From Periplaneta americana (taxonomy: Eukaryota; Arthropoda; Insecta; Blattodea; Blattidae), in the NCBI RefSeq assembly GCF_040183065.1, contig NC_091123.1, positions 9,542,001 through 9,606,000 on the forward strand: 64,000 bases of DNA. The letters are read 5' to 3'. Shown one piece after another: positions 57,380 through 64,000 of the stretch (the first letter of the stretch is position 1; every line of letters starts with the position of its first letter). The position numbers and the translations under genes are program-made. The notes below the pieces were generated by a model, which did no database searches, was not told the DNA's origin, and saw nothing but the letters and a program-made list of their open reading frames with translations.

Positions 57380-57725
57380 ATTTTGAGAACAGTTGGCCCT
57401 CTCACTACAGCTGTCCACGATTTGGGGTACGCGTTTTTCCACGGGGCAGGTCTCTCTCTTCGCGGAGCAGAGCTGAACGGTGCGTTTTCTCCTTTTTGTG
57501 GAGTGCGCCCCGCCGTCCCCCCCTCGCCACATGATCGAGCCGTCTACAGCGCCGAGGACAGGAGAATCAATACGGAGGCCGGGGCGGCGCGGGGCGTCTT
57601 GTTAAGACGTCACTTCGACATCACATGGACAAGCATCTGCGCCACGACGCCGTATCAGCTACTGGTTCCACTCCGCCGCGGTGTGCGCCCTTCAAGGGGA
57701 TGTTACGTTGTCGTGGTTACGGGCC
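57380..57725. promoter_or_regulatory. CpG-rich island with CRE-like site, candidate promoter or first exon
   Basis: The most GC-rich stretch in the right half, with GGCCGGGGCGGCGCGGGGCG near 57580 and GACGTCAC at 57608-57615. The plus-strand 154-aa ORF here has no family resemblance and is likely a by-product of GC content. It could be an upstream promoter of minus-strand gene B. Confidence 0.4.
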
Positions 57726-57887
57726 GCTCCGATCAATCTCCAGTAGGGCTGCCACCCTCCCCACTCTCGCCCAAGGGCCAAGGTTCGATCGCCGGCAGAA
57801 TTGGCACCCAACCGCATCAGCCTGATCTTCCTAAGACTTTGAGATGATTCACTGTGGGCTGCCTTAAAAAGCAAGATATATTTTTTA

Positions 57888-58144
57888 TTTTTATTTTATT
57901 GGGTTATTTTACGACGCTGTATCAACATCTAGGTTATTTAGCGTCTGAATGAAATGAAAGTGATAATGCCGGTGAAATGAGTCCGGGGTCCAGCACCGAA
58001 AGTTACCCAGCATTTGCTCGTATTGGGTTGAGGGAAAACCCCTGATAAAACCTCAACCAAGTAACTTGCCCCGATCGGGATTCGAACCCGAGCCACCTGG
58101 TTTCGCAGCCAGACGCGCTGACCGTTACTCCACAGGTGTGGACA
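57888..58144 (-). mobile_element. Full-length SINE family B with target duplication
   Basis: Minus strand: A-box region GGAGTAACGGTCAGCGCGTC, B box GGGTTCGAATCCC, body GGGTAACTTTCGGTGCTGGA, tail GATACAGCGTCGTAAAATAA. The flanking repeat GCAAGATATATTTTT occurs on both sides (about 57871 and 58145). Confidence 0.92.
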
Positions 58145-58483
58145 GCAAGATATATTTTTAATCATCCGCTACATAGGCTAAGTTGAAACATGTTGAAATG
58201 TTTCTAATTGTAAAAGAATTCATTCTCACATTGGTTTGTAAGTTAAGATTATTGTAGTACTGTAATCTTTGTTGGAATACACAAAAATATTGTTTTTCCA
58301 ATTCGAAAATTATTGTCAACACTGCTCGTATTCAGCTCCCTAAGAAGTGGCTAATGTGAACTGGTAATATGAGGTGGAGTGGTGCCTGTTGTGTGTTACT
58401 TGTAAGTTAAAAGATAATAACCTCCTTTGATTATAATAATAAGGCTGTTATCTGCAAGCCGCAAGTTCAAAAGCAGGACCCTC

Positions 58484-58970
58484 TCAAATTTATGTTTATT
58501 GTTGTTTATGATTATGAAGGTGTGTTAATCACTCATTCTGCTCCAATTGGTATGCGTTTAGATGCTGCATATTACAGTCACTTCTTGAAACACCATTTGA
58601 GACCAGCAATGCTCCGGAAGCGCCGAAATATCTTGAATACCCATCCCAATGTGCTTCGCAATGGTACTCGATATCACGTGGCTGCTCAAGTGGTTAATTT
58701 ACTTAACAGGTGGAACTGGGAAATTCTATAGCATACTCCGTATTCTCCGGATATGAATCCCTGCGACTACGACCTTTTTCTTATGATGAAATAACCACGG
58801 AGAGAGGTACGCTTCATAAATAGACAGACCATTATAACAGCTGTATAGCAATAGCAGCCAATTAGAAGCTTAGAGCAAAGTGATGGCATCCGTCACCTCC
58901 CAGAGATGTGGCGACGGGTACGTGATACTGGAGGAGATTACTTTTAAGAACTGCAAGTTTGTCAATTGTG
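58484..58970 (+). pseudogene. mariner-family transposase relic, C-terminal half
   Basis: Plus strand: VYDYEGVLITHSAPIG, DAAYYSHFLKHHLRPAMLRK, NVLRNGTRYHVA (second catalytic Asp replaced by Asn), then after a stop HTPYSPDMNPCDYDLF with the third Asp intact. It ends PEMWRRVRDTGGDYF. Same subfamily as 18368-19262. The N-terminal half is absent. Confidence 0.85.
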
Positions 58971-59773
58971 AATAAATAAGTTTTTGTTCTTAATTAAAGG
59001 GTTGCCACTAATTTTAGAATGACTCATGTATATCGGCTATATTGTTACAGAACTTCTTGATGTATCAGTGTATATTACATCATCGAACTGAATGATTATA
59101 TCACTGCTGGAAAAGTTTTTTTACTTGTTTAAGTCCAATTTTTACTTTCATAAATCAGCTGGCATGGCCATCACCTTATAAACTTAAATTTGGTTTATTT
59201 TTATTGTCCTCTGTTTCTGTATTCTTCGTATTCTCAGCATTTTTTTAATCTAGCTAATTTTGCATCTACATATGCATTTATCGTAATTGAAGACCATCCC
59301 ACAAAAAAGATATAACATCAAATTAATTAAGTGTGTGATTTGTGTGGAAAAAGTAATTTTGAATCATTCATTTATAACAACAAATTATTGCATTCAATAG
59401 CTGAATAAATTTGTTTAGTCAAATAGTTCTGCTAGTAAATATAGACCTAACGAAATATGCCCCTGAATTTTTTTTCTCCTCAAACATGAGTTATACATTC
59501 GTTGGTTACATATTTATTCCGAGAAGGTTTTGAAAATTGTGCTGTTTGGCAAGAAACGATGGAATGGTTAGAGAATTGGAAGTGCAATGAGAAAATCTGC
59601 CTTAATGTTGTCGCCCAACACAAAATCTACAAACCACGGGCGATACAAGCAGCGACGAGAGAAAATGCGAGCAACTAACTCATCTAGTGACTACCGCTTT
59701 ACTGTGAGGTTTCCCGCCATTACTTTCACTGAGAGATCTATTGAATTGATCACCTAGGAAGAAATGTTAAATG

Positions 59774-59955
59774 CTATGTTTTATTTAACGACGCTCGCAA
59801 CTGCAGAGGTTATATCAGCGTCGCAGGATGTGCCGGAATTTTGTCCCGCAGGAGTTCTTTTACATGCCAGTAAATCTACTGACATGAGCCTGTCGCATTT
59901 AAGCACACTTAAATGCCATCGACCTGACCCGGGATCGAACCCGCAACCTTGAGCA
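59774..59955 (-). mobile_element. SINE family C, head-truncated
   Basis: Minus strand: B box GGTTCGATCCC, body GGCATTTAAGTGTGCTTAAA, tail GAGCGTCGTTAAATAAAACA. The 5' head is missing before the B box. Confidence 0.8.
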
Positions 59956-59959
59956 TAGA

Positions 59960-61315
59960 ATCCTAGGAAGATGACACGGTGCTGTTGCTTTCTGTTGCTG
60001 TCCGTATTGTTGATAAGAGTGACTGAGAATTATGGCGAATGACGAATTACAGGCGCGGGAAACTGCAGCAGTTCGAGAAGACAACCAACTCAAGTATTTT
60101 CACCGCAAATACAATTGGGTTTGGACTCCCCGATATTTGAATCCGGTGGGTGTCAGCTGGGTGATCTCATTTGTGCCACTGTGGTGACGCCCTCCATCGT
60201 CAATACTTTCCTGAAGAGGCTTCAGGACGCGGTCAATATCACAAAAAAAAAAGGAGAAAAAGTACGGAGATCCATATTGCAGCCAGGCTGGGCAACATTT
60301 CTACTGCGTCCTTCGTGCTGCACTTGCTAATATGGCTGAGTGGCGATGTGTAACAGCAATCCAGTAAGGAGTTCGAGAAACTGTCGAAATGCACCAAAAC
60401 ACTGAAAGAACTGTGGCATGAAGTTTGAATCCCATTGCAGCGCGCGCCGCCATCACCTGGTTGATGACCTCAGTGCTGCCAACCTGCATCCGAGTAGTCT
60501 GACCTGCGCCTGCACTTTGCACCGACTGCACTTTCTCGTGTTTTCACTCTCGAGTTGAGAAATGATATAAACCCTTACGTCATGCTCGATGAAGACGCTG
60601 AACTACACGTAATAGAGTAACATTTGGAGCGCGTTTGACTTCATGAATGATTCATCATGCTATTAATAACTTCAAAGAGTTGTTTTAGGTTTGCAGACAT
60701 TCAATTTTCAACAGAGATATAAATTTAAGCGATAAATTTAATGACGCGTTTTAATTTGTCGTCACGTCTCCGAGATTTGAGAACATAGGTTCGTTCCGTT
60801 TCGTTCTTGTAAGGGTTATATAGATTAGGTGCGGGTTCGAATCCCAGTAGGCTGATTTGTTTGGAATTCTTTCTCTATCCATCAGCGTTTTCTCTGCTAA
60901 TATACGAAGTCAATTATTGTCTTCATTTCCGCTGTTTCCAATAATATTTTTGTTGCTGCCATATCTGATCTTGTTTCTACCTGAGAGGTCTTACTATAGT
61001 TTGTAGAATCTAACTTCAAAATAATATTTGCCTGCGAGAGATTATAATATACGAACTGGTATTTTATGTATATAATTTGTAGAAACTTAGTTACAAAATT
61101 ATAATCACTTAAACCGTACATTTTATGTGTTAAGTTTTATACATTATTTACAATTACTAAAATACATTTTGTGTAATCATGCAGAGAAATAACCTTCCTG
61201 TGCACAGTAAATGATTTCATTCATCTTTCGAATAATAATATAAACTACAAACACAAATATAATTTGAAGGGTTTTTTTTTTTTTTTGGAAAAACAAACAT
61301 AGTCCAAAACATAAA
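59960..61315. other. No firmly supported gene
   Basis: Includes a moderately GC-rich stretch (60035-60540) with overlapping short ORFs on both strands, none with a recognised family or convincing splice sites. Confidence 0.3.
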
Positions 61316-61324
61316 TTTTCAGAT

Positions 61325-61425
61325 GAAGGATGAGTGGAACGGAGAAAAATTCTCTCCGGCACCGGGATTTGAACCCGGGTTTTCAGCTCTACGTGCTGAC
61401 GCTCTATCCACTAAGCTACACCGGA
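61325..61425 (-). mobile_element. tRNA-derived SINE, family E, copy 1
   Basis: Minus strand: GTGTAGCTTAGTGGATAGAG (A box), TCAGC/GCTGA anticodon stem with loop ACGTAGA, B box GGGTTCAAATCCC, acceptor end GTGCCGGAG, then tail GAGAATTTTTCTCCGTTCCA. The cloverleaf is nearly complete, but base 33 is C rather than T and the tail is family-specific, so this is a SINE head rather than a tRNA gene. Confidence 0.75.
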
Positions 61426-61515
61426 TTCCCATCCCGATGTCGGATCGAATCCTCTCAGTTTAAGTTCCACCTCTTGGGTTCCCTGTAGTGGCTTACCCTC
61501 ATGCACTGCGTCATA

Positions 61516-61615
61516 GATGTGTGGCTTAGTGGATAGAGCGTCAGCAGGGGTGAAAACCCGGGTTCAAATCCCGGTGCCGGAGAGAATTTTTCTCCGTTCC
61601 ACTCATCCGTCATCA
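61516..61615 (+). mobile_element. tRNA-derived SINE, family E, copy 2 (inverted)
   Basis: Plus strand copy of the same element (GTGGCTTAGTGGATAGAGCG, CCGGGTTCAAATCCCGGTGC, then CTCCGTTCCACTCATCC). It faces copy 1 across about 90 bp, forming a long inverted repeat. Confidence 0.8.
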
Positions 61616-61619
61616 TATC

Positions 61620-64000
61620 GTGACCCAGAATTTCTGCACGGAAATATCATATGTACTTCGGTACATCGTAATATAAATTTTGAGGTTAAAGAAAAACCTA
61701 TCTGGCATGGATGTTGTTGTTGACACTTCAAGTATGATATTCATCATGCCATTTCTTAAGGTGTTGTAGAAACTTGGGAAAACTGAAGTACATTTATAAC
61801 TTAAATTACCTCATAGAAATACATGTTGAAATGTAGGTAACTGTGGACAATGGTTGTTTTAAGAAAAAATATTCTGTTGTGGCTGAAGTGTGCCTCTCCT
61901 TTAATCTTTTTTCCCTTTATTACATCCTGTTTTTCTCCTTTCGATACATACGTTTCTTCCATGGGGTTACTTCTGCACCTAAAGATGACTCCATAACTAA
62001 TACAATTCACATGTCAAAATATTTTTCTCTGAGGTGACTTTTGCCATGTACATAAGAAGCAGTACTGCCAATCTACTACAGTTTAAAATTGTATGGATAA
62101 ATGTTTCAAGATCGTATGAATGGAATATTTGTAAATGCTACCATCGTTCTAGACAATGGCTGTTTTTACAAGAAAAAAAAATCTTTGGACTACGGTTTTT
62201 TATGAAAACCACTGAAAATTTCCACTCCTGTAACATAGAACTACAGTGTTTTTTTTTTTTCACCAACAACTAATTCAGTAGATGGCCGCTACAATACGCT
62301 CACCACATACTTGACGGTTCTTTAAAAAAAAAAAAACACTTCATTTGTAAACCAAAAGTCAACTTTTGAAAGAAGTTACGGTATATCGACTTGTCATTCA
62401 GTGTTATGCGCTACATACATATTGGATTTAAACTTGGGATCGAACTATCATCAATTAATGATTAGTAAAATATAGAGTTGCAAGGTTCATTCCGTCCCAT
62501 AAGAATTTGTCAAAATGCGCTGCTATCCTCGTAAAGTTTCTCAGAATGTTTAAATTACACAGAGTGACAGATAACGAACGTTCCTGACTAAGACTTTCTT
62601 TCCCTAATATGTATTCATTTTTCAACAAAGGTATGTTATTATTTACGTAACAACTTTGAATAACTTTCAGTAATAGCATAACTTGGTAAATACCGAACTC
62701 TAAGTTCTAATGAAAAGTTATTAAAATACATCACATTAAACAAAACCGGAGGTGCCAACCTTCCAAGTGGGTTATCAGCAGTGCCATAGTGCGCGTGCGC
62801 GAGTGCGTTTCCCCTCTTCCCCTCCCCCGGTGTGGAAAAGTCAGATGTGCAGCATATTCTTTATAATTACACGTTACCTGCCACTTTTTCTACGAAAAAA
62901 TACTTTGTGAGATTTTTTGTATTTAGCAGCTATTTTTCAACACATTTCTCCTTGAAGCATATCTACTTTTCCTTCTGACGTCATCTTGCTCCTCTGGATC
63001 AAAGTAAAGTTGATGTGTTTAATGCAGGCATGAATTCTGTCAGGTTTTTTCTTACAACACTCAAGATTCTGTCCTCAGGGGATTCGCCGTGGGGAACATC
63101 AGTACTGCGAACATCACTTTATACTCGCTTCCTTTTCTGAAATCTGCAATTTTGGTCGTATTTGCATCTATTCTATACCCATTTATAAATAATATATTCC
63201 GAAAAAGTTTGGCATAGGCAACTTGCAAATTCCTCTTCAAGTGTGTACCTTCATAAACCATATTTGGGAATCTTTGAATAAAATATTTCAGAAATGAATA
63301 GGAGCTTTTATTTTAATTATCTATCTACAACTTCTGCGTGCTTAAGAATTCAGTCTCGATTTATTTAGTCTATATTCTTTATTCATTTTTCTTCTATTTT
63401 CGAAGATATATTTTGTCGTATAATTTTGCTTTTAGCAATAATTTTTCCTTTGGCCGTAATGGCGTAATAGTGGGTGTAAAATCCGTAATGATTACGGAAA
63501 ATGCAAAAGAGAAGAGAGAATTGTTAAGATCGTCTGAGATAATTGACCAAAATTTAGTTGAAGTCTAAAAAGACAGCGTAAAAGTTCGGATGACTCCGCG
63601 TTTTAAAATCAGCCTTAATATCTTTAAAGAAGAGGACGAAAATAAAAGCATGTACGGGGAATTCAGAAGCAGAACGACGTGAAAATCAAAGTCTGTGTTA
63701 AACAGGTATTCGTGTTGGCACGCATGGCTATTTGATTATAACGTAGTTATGCCTCACACTTTAAGGGAAGTCATCAGGACTCAAAATGAAAAAAAAAAAA
63801 TGATATTTTTTTTTTTTACATTTTATGAAAGTACAGTTCATTCTGCTTAATTTGGTGTTTTGTTTATTAAAATATTCGAATATTTAGTATTTTAAATCTA
63901 TTTTAAAAATATTAGTGAATTTATGTTTTAGAGAAAAGAATTTACCGTTTTTTTAAATTATCTCAGGAACTAACTGTCTTAGAAAGCTGTGGTTTGATTG
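61620..64000. other. No recognisable gene
   Basis: AT-rich to the window edge. A small GC-rich spot lies at 62785-62830 (GTGCGCGTGCGCGAGTGCG). Short ORFs have no family resemblance. Confidence 0.4.

Noticed and set aside
57383..57847. 154-aa ORF in the GC island
   Set aside because: No family resemblance and composition explained by CpG richness; more likely promoter or UTR.
61325..61425. Functional tRNA gene (anticodon GTA)
   Set aside because: Cloverleaf is near complete, but position 33 is C and the sequence continues into a SINE tail shared with the inverted copy.

Overview
This window looks like a piece of an insect nuclear genome, most probably a cockroach (Blattodea; Periplaneta is my best guess). 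It is AT-rich and gene-sparse, with small phase-compatible exons separated by multi-kilobase introns. It is packed with tRNA-derived SINEs, several of which end in a tail related to TTATTTAACGACGCTGTATC, a motif I associate with Periplaneta. It also holds mariner, pogo, hAT-like, LINE and Penelope-like remnants. There is nothing bacterial here: no operons, ribosome binding sites or CRISPR arrays.

Two split genes can be built from splice sites and phase, both on the minus strand. Gene A (1-8423) has its ATG at 8423 and four exons (8423-7508, 3985-3529, 2398-2221, 174 to beyond base 1). It encodes a Ser/Lys-rich N-terminal part followed by coiled coil, possibly a centrosomal CCDC14-like protein. 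Gene B enters from the right: exons 49377-49156, a 52-nt microexon 43182-43131, 40308-40076, and a terminal exon 36658-36083. It encodes an unidentified protein with Gln/Pro/Ser/Tyr-rich low-complexity segments. A further terminal exon (12035-11469, same strand, same entry phase, with its own polyadenylation signals) could be an alternative 3' end of gene B or the end of another gene.

The rest is introns, intergenic DNA and mobile elements. Region by region: 0.3-1.9 kb SINEs and a hAT-like element with a LINE fragment inside; 4.1-5.0 kb a pogo/Tigger remnant; 9.4-10.3 kb a mariner split by a SINE; 12.9-20.4 kb transposase relics and three TIR or foldback elements; 21.9-24.8 kb a nested TIR element; 25-31 kb nothing recognisable; 33.5 kb and 36.7-38.3 kb degenerate tandem arrays; 39.0-41.5 kb a cluster of Penelope-like element (PLE) pieces; 42-47.6 kb LINE tails and an exactly periodic 64-bp array of 20 copies; 49.9-61.6 kb SINEs, mariner relics and two GC-rich islands.

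The most striking signal is a set of five hammerhead-ribozyme-like cores belonging to three different PLE families, four of them within 2.3 kb. They share the order CTGANGA, T, stem II, GAAAC, very short stem III. One lies in a complete foldback insertion (39061-39675) flanked by a perfect 14-bp target duplication and still carrying a GIY-YIG endonuclease relic.
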